47,616 bases of DNA, taken from the NCBI GenBank assembly GCA_018713165.1, contig DVFR01000001.1, forward strand, positions 1 to 47,616, given 5' to 3'. This DNA is from Candidatus Coproplasma stercoravium. Its GTDB lineage: Bacteria; Bacillota; Clostridia; Christensenellales; Borkfalkiaceae. The translations under genes and the position numbers were made by a program. Shown here one piece after another: positions 38,790 through 46,245 of the stretch; position 1 is the first letter of the stretch; the number at the start of each line of letters is the position of its first letter. Under the pieces are notes generated by a model. That model saw only the letters and a program-made list of their open reading frames with translations. It made no database searches and was not told where the DNA came from.

Positions 38790-38986
38790 CTCAAGCGAAA
38801 CAATTTGTCATGTAAGAGCACCCACGCAACGATAAAACCCCGCAGATGCGAGCAGAAATCCCACCGTCTCGCCTACGGCGAGCCACCTCCCTTAAAACAA
38901 GTGTTAAGGGAGGCAAGGGCTCACCGGAAGTGAATTCGCGCGACTATATACTTCGTGGGCTAAAACAAGTCGCGCGAAGAGACGAA

Positions 38987-39126
38987 CATTGTAGTTCTTC
39001 AAACAGCGGACACCCGCTGTTTGTACAATGTGAGATGAGCGATGGCAAATCAAAGCACGAGCGGTGACCGAGCGCGGCGGTTTATACACAGCATGCCGCG
39101 CGAGACCTTAGTTTCTCAAACTCACG
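38987..39126. repeat. 140-bp dispersed element, copy 2
   Basis: Identical to 1-140 except at two positions. It lies just beyond the 3' end of the minus-strand ABC exporter operon and joins directly to the clamp of its terminator. Since both ends are visible here, the left boundary is 38987; the sequence before it (CGCGCGAAGAGACGAA) shows no obvious target duplication. Confidence 0.85.
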
Positions 39127-39162
39127 AAAAATGCCGAGCACGGTCTGCTCGGCATTTTTGTG
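39123..39162 (-). terminator. Terminator after the ABC operon, CACG/TGTG clamp, loop CGGTC
   Basis: CACG-AAAAATGCCGAGCA and TGCTCGGCATTTTT-GTG pair around CGGTC. On the minus strand the stem ends in a run of Ts. The loop and clamp equal those after obg while the 14-bp stem is entirely different. Confidence 0.85.
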
Positions 39163-39166
39163 AACT

Positions 39167-41167
39167 TTATTCTAATTCGAAGGCGCCCGTATACAACTGA
39201 TAATACACGCCCTTCTGAGCTATGAGCTGGTCGTGCGTGCCGCGCTCGATAATTCTGCCGTGGTCGAGCACCATTATCGCATGGCTGTTGCGTACCGTTG
39301 AGAGCCTGTGCGCGATTACGAATACCGTACGTCCCTCCATCAGTTTATCCATACCCTGTTCTATCAGCTTTTCGGTACGGGTATCTATCGACGAGGTCGC
39401 CTCGTCGAGAATGAGCACGGGGCACTCGGAAACCATAGCGCGCGCTATGGCGAGCAGCTGGCGCTGGCCCTGCGAGAGGTTGCCGCCGTCGCCCTTTATC
39501 ATGGTGTTGTAGCCCTCGGGAAGATGCGAGATGAAGTAATCTGCATTCGCGAGCTTTGCCGCGGCTATGCACTCCTCGTCGGTGGCGTTGAGTCTGCCGT
39601 AGCGGATATTGTCCATTACCGTGCCCGTGAACAGGTGGGTATCCTGGAGCACTATGCCGAGGGAGCGGCGCAAGTCGTCCTTGTTTATGCTCTTTATGTC
39701 GAGTCCGTCATAGGTTATAGAGCCCGACTGGATATCGTAAAAGCGGTTTATGAGGTTGGTAATCGTCGTTTTGCCTGCGCCCGTCGCGCCGACGAAGGCA
39801 ATTTTCTGGCCGGGTTTTGCGTAGAGAGATATATCCTTTAAAATTATTTTTTCCTGCGTATATCCGAAGATTACGTCTTTGAAGCGGATATCGCCGCGGA
39901 GAGGAATGTATGTAAACGAGCCGTCTGCCTCGGGCTTCTTCCAGCTCCACTTTTCGATTCCGCCCTCGCCGTAAACGAGAGTGATATCGCCGCCCTTGTC
40001 TTCGTGAGGGGTATCGAAAATTTCAAATATGCGCTCCGCGCCCGCAAGGCCCATTACGATTGCGTTGAACTGCTGGGTAACCTGCTGCACGGGCTGGTTG
40101 AACGAGCGGATAAGCGTTAAGAAAGATACGAGCACGCCGACGTCGCCCGCGCTGAACGCGCCCGTTCCGTCGCCGAACGCCACGCTGTAGAGCGAGAGAG
40201 CGCCGATGCTGTGCGTCGCGAAGAATGCCGCGCCCACTATGGCGACAACGACATATTGGAAATAGCTTAAAATGTTCGACATGGGGCCGAGCATGTTGGT
40301 GAGCTGGTTGGCCCTCGTGCCGCTTATTCTGAGCTCTTCGTTTATCGCCTTGAAATTTTCCCTCGCCTTGTTCTCGTGGCAGAATACCTTTATTACCTTC
40401 TGCCCCTCCATCATCTCCTCGACATAGCCGTTGACCTTGCCGATGGAGACCTGCTGTTTTAAGAACTGGCGGGAAGATTCGCTGCCTATTACCTTGATGC
40501 ACACGATGTTTATGCTCAGTATCACGAGCATGACGAGCGTTAAAGAGAAGCTCATGAAAATCATGCACAAAAGCACGACGACTATCGTTACGACAGCCGA
40601 AATCATCTGGGGCACGGACTGCGAGAGCATCTGGCGGAGGGTATCGACGTCGTTGGTGTAGCGGCTCATAAGTTCGCCGTGGGTGTGCGTGTCGAAGTAT
40701 CTCAAAGGCAGATACTGCATGTTTATGAACATATCGTCGCGCATGCGTTTCAATGCGCCCTGCGCAATATACATCATGAGCCTGTTATACGAGAAAGTGC
40801 TCACAACGCCCACGACGTATACGCACGCGACGGCGATTATCCACGTTATGAGAAGCGTCATTTCCGCCTCTCCGCGCGCAATGCTTTCGATTGCGCTTAT
40901 GACGAACGTGAGCATGAACGAACCTACCGCGCCCGCAGCCGACGAGAGCACGATGAGTATGACGAGCATGACGGCGGCAAATTTGTTGCGGAAAGCATAA
41001 CTTAAAACGCGCTTTAACACCTTTATGGGATTTTCGGGCCCCGAGCCTTTGATTTTGGCTACCCTTTGCCCGTGTTCGGTGCCGTGCTGCTGCACGCGTC
41101 TTTTCATATCAGAATCGAGGTTTTCGTACTGTTCTTTTACCGAAGGTTCTTTAATCTTTTTAGCCAT
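39167..41167 (-). CDS. ABC exporter half-transporter with competent ATPase (BmrD-like)
   Basis: The 666-residue protein has a 60-residue cytoplasmic N-terminus, six transmembrane helices (about 60-350) and an ATPase domain with GATGAGKTT, the signature LSQGQRQ, VLILDEATSSID with the catalytic Glu, and IAHRLST with the switch His. A 35-residue insert (EDKGGDITLVYGEGG, WSWKKPEADGS) precedes the nucleotide domain. With the next gene it forms a heterodimeric multidrug-type exporter in which this subunit carries the consensus catalytic site. I chose the ATG at 41167 after GGAGGT rather than the GTG 9 bases earlier; it overlaps its neighbour by 8 bases. Confidence 0.92.
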   Translation of the reverse strand: MAKKIKEPSVKEQYENLDSDMKRRVQQHGTEHGQRVAKIKGSGPENPIKVLKRVLSYAFRNKFAAVMLVILIVLSSAAGAVGSFMLTFVISAIESIARGEAEMTLLITWIIAVACVYVVGVVSTFSYNRLMMYIAQGALKRMRDDMFINMQYLPLRYFDTHTHGELMSRYTNDVDTLRQMLSQSVPQMISAVVTIVVVLLCMIFMSFSLTLVMLVILSINIVCIKVIGSESSRQFLKQQVSIGKVNGYVEEMMEGQKVIKVFCHENKARENFKAINEELRISGTRANQLTNMLGPMSNILSYFQYVVVAIVGAAFFATHSIGALSLYSVAFGDGTGAFSAGDVGVLVSFLTLIRSFNQPVQQVTQQFNAIVMGLAGAERIFEIFDTPHEDKGGDITLVYGEGGIEKWSWKKPEADGSFTYIPLRGDIRFKDVIFGYTQEKIILKDISLYAKPGQKIAFVGATGAGKTTITNLINRFYDIQSGSITYDGLDIKSINKDDLRRSLGIVLQDTHLFTGTVMDNIRYGRLNATDEECIAAAKLANADYFISHLPEGYNTMIKGDGGNLSQGQRQLLAIARAMVSECPVLILDEATSSIDTRTEKLIEQGMDKLMEGRTVFVIAHRLSTVRNSHAIMVLDHGRIIERGTHDQLIAQKGVYYQLYTGAFELE

Positions 41168-42959
41168 TCTGTTCACCTCCGTCCTCTTCCTCTGCCTTGC
41201 CCTTTACCTGGGAAAGGTAAACTTCCTGATAAATCCCGTTATTTCTGAGCAGCTCTTCGTGAGTGCCTACGCCGACAATTTTGCCCTCGTCGAGCACGAC
41301 TATCCTGTCGGCATCCTCGACGGACGCGACGCGCTGGGCGATTATAATCTTGGTGACTTCGGGCGCGTGGGTGCGCAGCGCCTGGCGAATCATCGCGTCG
41401 GTTTTAGTATCTACCGCCGAAGTCGAGTCGTCGAAGATTATTACCTTGGGTTTGCGAAGGAGGGCGCGCGCTATGCACAGCCTCTGCTTCTGTCCGCCGG
41501 AGACGTTTACGCCGCCCTGGCCGAGGTCGTAGTTATATCCGCCGGGGAGCTGTTTGATAAACTCATCTGCGCACGCCTGCCGGCACGCTTCCTCTATCTC
41601 CTCCTGCGTGGCGTTTTCGTCGCCCCAGCGCAGGTTTTCTATTACAGAGCCGGAGAAGAGCACGTTTTTCTGCAAGACCATGGCGACCTTTGAACGGAGA
41701 GTGTCGAGGTTGTAGTCCCTTACGTCTACCCCGCCTACTTCCACAGAGCCCGCCGCCACGTCGTACAGGCGGGGAATGAGGGAGACGAGCGAAGATTTGC
41801 CCGAACCGGTCGCACCGATGATGCCTATCGTTTCGCCCGATTTGATGTGCAGGTCTATGCCCTCGAGCACGGTTACGTCGGCCTTTTGCAGATACGACAT
41901 CGAAACGTTGTTGAAGTCGATGCTGCCGTCCTTAACCTCGAATACGGGCTGCCTGGGCTTGGGAAGGGTGGTCTTTTCTTCAAGCACTTCTGCAATACGG
42001 TCCATGGAGCCCTTGGAGAGCGAAATGTATTGCAGGCACATCGCGACGAGCATTACCGCGGTGAGAATCTGGGTCATATACTGCAACAGCGACGTTAAAT
42101 CGCCCGTGGAGAGGCCGCCGAAAATAAGGTTGCCGTTTTCGACGGTACTCGAACCGATGAGCATATCGCCGCCCACAAGGAGCAGCAGAATCATGGCGAC
42201 GTAGATAACGCACTGCACTACGGGGGTGAGATAGTTAAGCAGCTTTTCCGCCTTTACGGAATAGTTGTAAACATCCTGCGTTGCCTTTTGCATTTTATCC
42301 ATTTCGTGCTGTTCGCGCACATACGACTTAACCACCCTTATTGCCGTAAGGTCTTCCTGGACGACGCGGTTGAGGTTATCGTATTTTTTGAACATTATGC
42401 GGAAGGGCGACGCAACCTTTACCATGATGAATGCCACGATTATTCCGAGCACGACCGCCGCGGCGATGAATATGCCGCCTATCGTGGGCGAGATTATGAA
42501 CGACATCACCGTAGCCATGATAAAAAGTATCGGCGCGCGCACGAGCATTCGGATACACATCTGGTAGGCAAGCTGAACGTTGCTCACGTCGGTAGTGATA
42601 CGCGTGATGAGGCTCGCCGTCGAAAAATTGTCGATATTGGCGAAGGAATATGTCTGTATATTGTCGTACATGTCGTAGCGAAGGTTTGCGGCAAAGCCGG
42701 CGGAGGCTTTCGACGCAAGGCGTCCGCCCATTATGCCGCAGTACAGCGCAAACGCGGCGCATGCAAGCATCGCAATGCCGTACCATACTATGTACAAACT
42801 GAATTCGCCCGTCCGTTCCATAACGTATATCTCGTCGATGAGATACTTCATTAAAAACGGGATGACTATTTCCATAGCGGCTTCGCCAATCATGACGAGA
42901 GGGGTGAGAATGGACACGGTTTTGTATTGCTTGACGCTTTTTAGAAGTGTTTTAACCAT
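41160..42959 (-). CDS. ABC exporter half-transporter with degenerate ATPase (BmrC-like)
   Basis: The 599-residue protein has six transmembrane helices (about 15-300) and an ATPase domain with GATGSGKSS and VSGGQKQR. The catalytic Glu after Walker B is Asp (IIFDDSTSAVD) and the switch His is Gln (IIAQRVAS). Together these are the marks of the degenerate partner in heterodimeric exporters such as BmrC/BmrD of Bacillus and TM287/288. ATP is expected to be hydrolysed mainly at the site completed by the other subunit. The acidic tail (EEEDGGEQNG) overlaps the next gene. MarR lies directly upstream, 84 bases away. Confidence 0.92.
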   Translation of the reverse strand: MVKTLLKSVKQYKTVSILTPLVMIGEAAMEIVIPFLMKYLIDEIYVMERTGEFSLYIVWYGIAMLACAAFALYCGIMGGRLASKASAGFAANLRYDMYDNIQTYSFANIDNFSTASLITRITTDVSNVQLAYQMCIRMLVRAPILFIMATVMSFIISPTIGGIFIAAAVVLGIIVAFIMVKVASPFRIMFKKYDNLNRVVQEDLTAIRVVKSYVREQHEMDKMQKATQDVYNYSVKAEKLLNYLTPVVQCVIYVAMILLLLVGGDMLIGSSTVENGNLIFGGLSTGDLTSLLQYMTQILTAVMLVAMCLQYISLSKGSMDRIAEVLEEKTTLPKPRQPVFEVKDGSIDFNNVSMSYLQKADVTVLEGIDLHIKSGETIGIIGATGSGKSSLVSLIPRLYDVAAGSVEVGGVDVRDYNLDTLRSKVAMVLQKNVLFSGSVIENLRWGDENATQEEIEEACRQACADEFIKQLPGGYNYDLGQGGVNVSGGQKQRLCIARALLRKPKVIIFDDSTSAVDTKTDAMIRQALRTHAPEVTKIIIAQRVASVEDADRIVVLDEGKIVGVGTHEELLRNNGIYQEVYLSQVKGKAEEEDGGEQNG

Positions 42960-43043
42960 TCAAATAACTCCTGTTTTTACTCCTTTTTATTTTTTTATGT
43001 GCACGCGCGCGAAAAACAAGTCCGCGCACGTTTCAGCCTTTTT

Positions 43044-43475
43044 TCAGCCGTTGATGTGGTTGAAAATTTTTATGAGAAGAGCTTTGAACTGCTCCTGCTC
43101 CTCCTCTGTGAGCGCGTCCTGGATTATGGCGTCGCACTTATCCATAAGCTCGCGGTTGCGCTTGCACAGCTCCTCGCCCTTTTCGGTGAGTTCAATAAAT
43201 TTAGTCCTCGCGTCGCCCTCGGCAAAATTGCGCGTTATATACCCGCACGAAGTGAGGTTCGCAAGCATGGTAGATACCGACGAAGGGCGCAGGTTGAGCT
43301 CGTGCTCTACGTCGCGCTGGCACACCTTTTTATCCTGCATGGCGCTTCTGTGCACAAAGACGAGCGTTTGAAGCTGCGCGCCCGATATGCCGAAAGAGGA
43401 GAGACTTTCGCTGTTGCGCCTCTCCATCTCCCTGTTTACATAGCACATTAAACCGAAAAGCCTTCTGTTTTCCAA
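43044..43475 (-). CDS. MarR-family transcriptional regulator
   Basis: The 143-residue protein has the winged-helix MarR fold: helix ISGAQLQTLVFVHRS, the recognition region LNLRPSSVSTMLANLTSCGYI in outline, the wing FAEGDARTKFIELTEKG and a C-terminal dimerisation helix. It is probably the repressor of its own operon, which encodes the ABC exporter. The start is TTG at 43475 with GGGAAGG 7 bases upstream; the first ATG would remove nine residues of the first helix. A 16-base inverted repeat lies 26 bases upstream. Confidence 0.9.
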   Translation of the reverse strand: MENRRLFGLMCYVNREMERRNSESLSSFGISGAQLQTLVFVHRSAMQDKKVCQRDVEHELNLRPSSVSTMLANLTSCGYITRNFAEGDARTKFIELTEKGEELCKRNRELMDKCDAIIQDALTEEEQEQFKALLIKIFNHING

Positions 43476-43500
43476 AGAGCTGCCTTCCCGTAAAATAAAT

Positions 43501-43516
43501 ATTGTCCCCCGACAAT
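43501..43516. promoter_or_regulatory. Candidate MarR operator
   Basis: ATTGTC-CCCC-GACAAT is a perfect inverted repeat. On the minus strand it lies just after a TTGCAG (43523-43528) that could serve as -35, so a bound dimer would cover the promoter spacer and -10. A second weaker dyad AGTT-N8-AACT lies near 43540-43555. Confidence 0.6.
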
Positions 43517-43782
43517 TCAGAACTGCAATTAAAAAATAGTTAGACAGCGAACTGTTTGAGAACGAAATTATTTTATATTACACGGGCACGCGATGTCAAG
43601 CAAATGAAAAAATATTTTTTTAATCGCGGAAAAAATGTTAAATTGTGCAATAAAAATGTTACAAGTTGCATCATACATCCCGCACCGCGCCTTTACGGCA
43701 CATAAACGGCGCGGCAGAAAGGGAACCGCGGACCGCAAAGAAAAAAAGATTGAAAAAGATAAATTTTTCGGTGTAAATTTGC

Positions 43783-43811
43783 TTGCCAAGGCGTGCGGCG
43801 TATGATATAAT
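43783..43811 (+). promoter_or_regulatory. Promoter of the tRNA gene
   Basis: TTGCCA, a 17-base spacer and TATAAT in the extended form TATGATATAAT. The tRNA 5' end is 20 bases further on. The rest of the 43517-43782 interval is AT-rich and shows no gene. Confidence 0.78.
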
Positions 43812-43830
43812 CACACCGTTAAAAATTTGC

Positions 43831-43905
43831 GGCCTTGTGGTCAAGCGGTTAAGACGGAGCCCTCTCAAGGCTCAATCCCGGGTTCGATTCCCGGCAAGGT
43901 CACCA
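43831..43905 (+). tRNA. tRNA-Glu(CTC), CCA encoded
   Basis: The cloverleaf is complete: acceptor GGCCTTG/CAAGGTC with one G-T pair, D arm GTC/GAC, anticodon arm GAGCC-CTCTCAA-GGCTC with anticodon CTC, variable AATC, T arm CCGGG-TTCGATT-CCCGG, discriminator A and an encoded CCA at 43903-43905. CTC reads the GAG codon. The gene is single. tRNA 3' ends are common integration sites, and conjugative-element genes begin about 370 bases downstream. Confidence 0.96.
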
Positions 43906-43911
43906 AATGGT

Positions 43912-43961
43912 AACTATCCGAACACCACTATCACAGAACAGTGGGTTCGGGTAGTTTTTTT
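43912..43961 (+). terminator. Terminator of the tRNA gene
   Basis: AACTATCCGAACACCACT and AGTGGGTTCGGGTAGTT pair with one bulge and one G-T, followed by TTTTTT. Confidence 0.88.
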
Positions 43962-44083
43962 ATTGCCGCCAAAGGAATAACTCTCCGAATTTTTTGCCTC
44001 TTCGTTGTGGCTATCGTAGCACAGTTCTCGCGGAAGTCAACGGGAAAAATTATCGCTGAAAAATTGAATAGCTCTATACACGG

Positions 44084-44121
44084 AAAGCCGAGCAGGTCAA
44101 TTCGACCTGCTCGGCTTTTTT
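44084..44121. terminator. Isolated terminator between tRNA and the small-gene run
   Basis: AAAGCCGAGCAGGTC and GACCTGCTCGGCTTT form a perfect stem around AATTC, followed by TTT. No gene lies directly upstream of it, so it may end a gene lost or displaced, or shield the run from readthrough. Confidence 0.85.
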
Positions 44122-44275
44122 GCGTTTAGTTAAGTTTCCGCTATCAGTATGCAATAATTTTGTCCTGCTTCGTTGACTTCCGATTTGCCTCTTTTGAATG
44201 AATAAGAGTTTATCTCGCCCAATGCTCCTGTCGCCCCTGCCGAAAGGCAAAAATAAAATTCGGAGGTAAAACTCT

Positions 44276-44539
44276 ATGAAAACCAAAGTTTCCAATTTCA
44301 TCGAGTTCAGAGCGTATTATCTCTCTGAATTTGAACTGTACGATGGCGAGGCGTTCATCACCTTCAATATCGTCGGCATCGACCTTGACCGTAATGAAGT
44401 GCAAGTTGCCGTAACGGACAGAGGCAGAATCAGCGTTGTAACGTATGACCTCTTGAAGGATAAAAACGGCAGACTTTATTTCGAGTACGGCGTCATGTTC
44501 GAGCGCGTATATCTGGACGAGTTCGAGGAGGCAGCGTAA
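44276..44539 (+). CDS. Hypothetical protein, element gene 1
   Basis: I do not recognise this 87-residue protein. It is acidic and rich in Tyr, Phe and Asp (FNIVGIDLDRNEVQVAVTDRG in outline), probably a small beta-rich fold, with no membrane segment. CGGAGGTAAAACTCT precedes the ATG, giving a strong SD. Its TAA stop overlaps the next ATG by one base (TAATG), so the two are probably coupled. No clear promoter lies in the 150 bases upstream. Confidence 0.75.
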   Translation: MKTKVSNFIEFRAYYLSEFELYDGEAFITFNIVGIDLDRNEVQVAVTDRGRISVVTYDLLKDKNGRLYFEYGVMFERVYLDEFEEAA

Positions 44540-44952
44540 TGAAACTCACTCTTGCCAACATCAAAGAACTCAAGCGCAAGTCGGACAGCCCGCTTACAAA
44601 GCGTGTGTGCAACTACGTCATTGACCGCTGGAGCGATTACAGCGATAAAAAAGGTATCTTCACCGACGTATTGCACTATGGCTGTCAATCGGGCGTCGTC
44701 GGCGAACTCATATACTATTCGGACACGGTGCGTTTCTACAAGCAGTACCGCCAAGAGATCAATGCGCTGCTGTACGAAACCATGAACGGCACGGGGCTTT
44801 ATGCGCCTTCCGACCTGTTCGGCGACAAGTGGGACAAAGAAGATCCCCTCGCGCAGGACGACATCAATCAAAATCTGCTGGCGTGGTTCGGCTTTGAAGA
44901 AACACTCCGCAATATCGGTTACAACTTTGAAACATTAGAAAATTGCATTTAA
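44539..44952 (+). CDS. Hypothetical protein of mobile elements, element gene 2
   Basis: The 137-residue protein (MKLTLANIKELKRKSDSPLTK; YGCQSGVVGELIYYSD; LLAWFGFEETLRNIG) resembles a family common on conjugative elements and phages of gut Bacillota, which I recall as a domain of unknown function. It has a basic N-terminal helix and an acidic C-terminal half. No catalytic motif is evident. It is coupled to the gene before it. Confidence 0.75.
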   Translation: MKLTLANIKELKRKSDSPLTKRVCNYVIDRWSDYSDKKGIFTDVLHYGCQSGVVGELIYYSDTVRFYKQYRQEINALLYETMNGTGLYAPSDLFGDKWDKEDPLAQDDINQNLLAWFGFEETLRNIGYNFETLENCI

Positions 44953-44965
44953 GGAGAAAATCACT

Positions 44966-45379
44966 ATGAAAAACAAGAACATTGCGAAAAAGGAAAAGGC
45001 TATCGAGCTTCTGAAAGAGATGGATATTTACACCCCGTACATAAAAGGCTTTGAAGAGAAAGGCATGGTATGTTTCTTTGAGAATTACGGCGGCTTTTGG
45101 ATCGACCAAGAGCCTGAACTCTATGCCAAGATGAAAGAGCTGGAAAAGAAGCATAATTGCCTTGTATATGCCGTAACGCACGAATATACCGAGTTCGGCG
45201 AGTGCTATTCCTTCTTGATTGTAACGGACTATAAGTCGGAATGGAAAACGCTCATGTGGAGCGAAGGCAATAAACATTCGGCGTTCGCCTATGTCTGGAA
45301 CAAAGACGACGATTGGTGCAGCGAGTTCGGCAGCGTCATGGTGCGCAGTTTCGGCGGCGGTATCAAGAGAATTGCATAA
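44966..45379 (+). CDS. Hypothetical protein, element gene 3
   Basis: The 137-residue protein starts with a lysine-rich helix (MKNKNIAKKEKAIELLKEM) and continues as an alpha/beta domain with many aromatic residues (FFENYGGFWIDQEPELYAKM in outline; YVWNKDDDWCSEFG). No known motif is seen. AAGGAGAAAATCACT gives a good SD, 13 bases after the previous stop. It is probably part of the same transcript. Confidence 0.72.
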   Translation: MKNKNIAKKEKAIELLKEMDIYTPYIKGFEEKGMVCFFENYGGFWIDQEPELYAKMKELEKKHNCLVYAVTHEYTEFGECYSFLIVTDYKSEWKTLMWSEGNKHSAFAYVWNKDDDWCSEFGSVMVRSFGGGIKRIA

Positions 45380-45394
45380 CAAGGAGGAACAACA

Positions 45395-45604
45395 ATGAAC
45401 AATTACGCTTACAAAACAATGGCACACATCAATTCCCTGAAAGGAGAGATGGACGAGATAACCGTACTCAAAAAGGTCGGTGAGAACGACTATATCGTGG
45501 ATTACAAGGGCGTGAAGTGTCACGCTCTTTTTAATTGGTTCGTCTGTCAGTTTTATGCGGACGACGTTTACAGGCTTATCAAGGAGGATGAATACGATGG
45601 CTAA
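45395..45604 (+). CDS. Small hypothetical protein, element gene 4
   Basis: The 69-residue protein (MNNYAYKTMAHINSLKGEMD; VDYKGVKCHALFNWFVCQFYADDVYRL in outline) has no recognisable family. The strong SD AAGGAGGAACAACA and the 8-base ATGGCTAA overlap with the next gene support it as real. Many element genes of this size are anti-restriction or regulatory proteins; nothing here proves that. Confidence 0.7.
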   Translation: MNNYAYKTMAHINSLKGEMDEITVLKKVGENDYIVDYKGVKCHALFNWFVCQFYADDVYRLIKEDEYDG

Positions 45605-45971
45605 AATCGAAGAACTCAAAAAGTATCTTACCCACGAATTTTCGTCGGGCAGTTACACCGGCGAAGATTACAGAACGTTTCAGACGAAGTACATCAACCA
45701 CCTGAAAGCGATGTGCCGCGAAAACCATTGGCAACTCGTCAATGTCGGGCGTAATCACTATTGCTTTTCAGCGTTTATCAAGAGCGCGGAAAACAAGTGT
45801 ATCTACATTTCCATATCCGACGTGCGGTATTTCACGAACGAATGGTACGGACATATCCTCATACGAACGGCGAAAGACGAACAGGACTATCGCGGCGGGT
45901 TCAATCATTATACGACGCTGGAAGCCCTGCCCGCGAAAGCCGCCGAGCTTTTGGACGACCTGCCATTTTAA
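45597..45971 (+). CDS. Hypothetical protein, element gene 5
   Basis: The 124-residue protein starts at the ATG at 45597 (MAKIEELKKYLTHEF), 9 bases after AAGGAGG; a longer frame from 45555 lies inside the previous gene. It is an alpha/beta protein with GRNHYCFSAFIKSAENKCIY and a region WYGHILIRTAKDEQDYRGG. No known domain. Its start overlaps the preceding stop, which suggests coupled translation. Confidence 0.75.
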   Translation: MAKIEELKKYLTHEFSSGSYTGEDYRTFQTKYINHLKAMCRENHWQLVNVGRNHYCFSAFIKSAENKCIYISISDVRYFTNEWYGHILIRTAKDEQDYRGGFNHYTTLEALPAKAAELLDDLPF

Positions 45972-45984
45972 GGGGAAAACAGAT

Positions 45985-46245
45985 ATGAAATCCATCATTG
46001 AACAGCTCTGCAAAGGCGAAGTCGGATACGTAAGCCTGAAACTTCCCAAAGACAGGCTGGAAAAAGAAATGTCCTATTACGACAAAATCAAGGCGCTCAT
46101 GACGGGCGAAAACACCGTTTTCTTTGACGAGTACGCAGATACCGTTGCGCTCAACTATGAGTTCCTGATTTTAAGAGCATATACGCTTGCCTTCAAGACG
46201 GGCTTCTTGCTCGGCTTGGAGATGGCAGACACGGAGGAATTATGA
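45985..46245 (+). CDS. Small helical protein, element gene 6
   Basis: The 86-residue protein (MKSIIEQLCKGEVGYVSLKL; TGFLLGLEMADTEEL) is mostly helical and resembles the small DUF6809-like proteins found on phages and conjugative elements, with a C-terminal LAFKTGFLLGLEM helix. AAGGGGAA precedes the ATG at 45985; a longer frame starting at 45742 runs through gene 5 and is not supported. It overlaps the PcfK-like gene by 4 bases (ATGA). Confidence 0.72.
   Translation: MKSIIEQLCKGEVGYVSLKLPKDRLEKEMSYYDKIKALMTGENTVFFDEYADTVALNYEFLILRAYTLAFKTGFLLGLEMADTEEL

Larger units (their letters stand above)
38465..38986. other. Intergenic mosaic of short repeats
   Basis: I see no gene here. Contents: CTCCCTTTACGCAAGGGAG (38580-38598), a relative of the tandem unit at 11616; a 53-base compound hairpin at 38661-38713 with outer arms AAATGCCGCGAAGTTT/AAACTTCGCGGCATTT and an inner GCACGA/TCGTGC; the second copy of the 36-bp repeat (38754-38789); CTCGCCTACGGCGAG (38868-38882); CCTCCCTTAA/TTAAGGGAGG (38886-38913); and CACCGGAAGTGAAT (38921-38934). 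Confidence 0.75.

Noticed and set aside
43906-43961. attL core in the tRNA 3' end
   Set aside because: No second copy of the tRNA 3' end is visible in the window, so no attachment site is called.
45742-46245. A 167-codon frame running through element gene 5 into gene 6
   Set aside because: Its first half is out of frame with the better-supported gene 5; a strong SD marks the true start of gene 6 at 45985.
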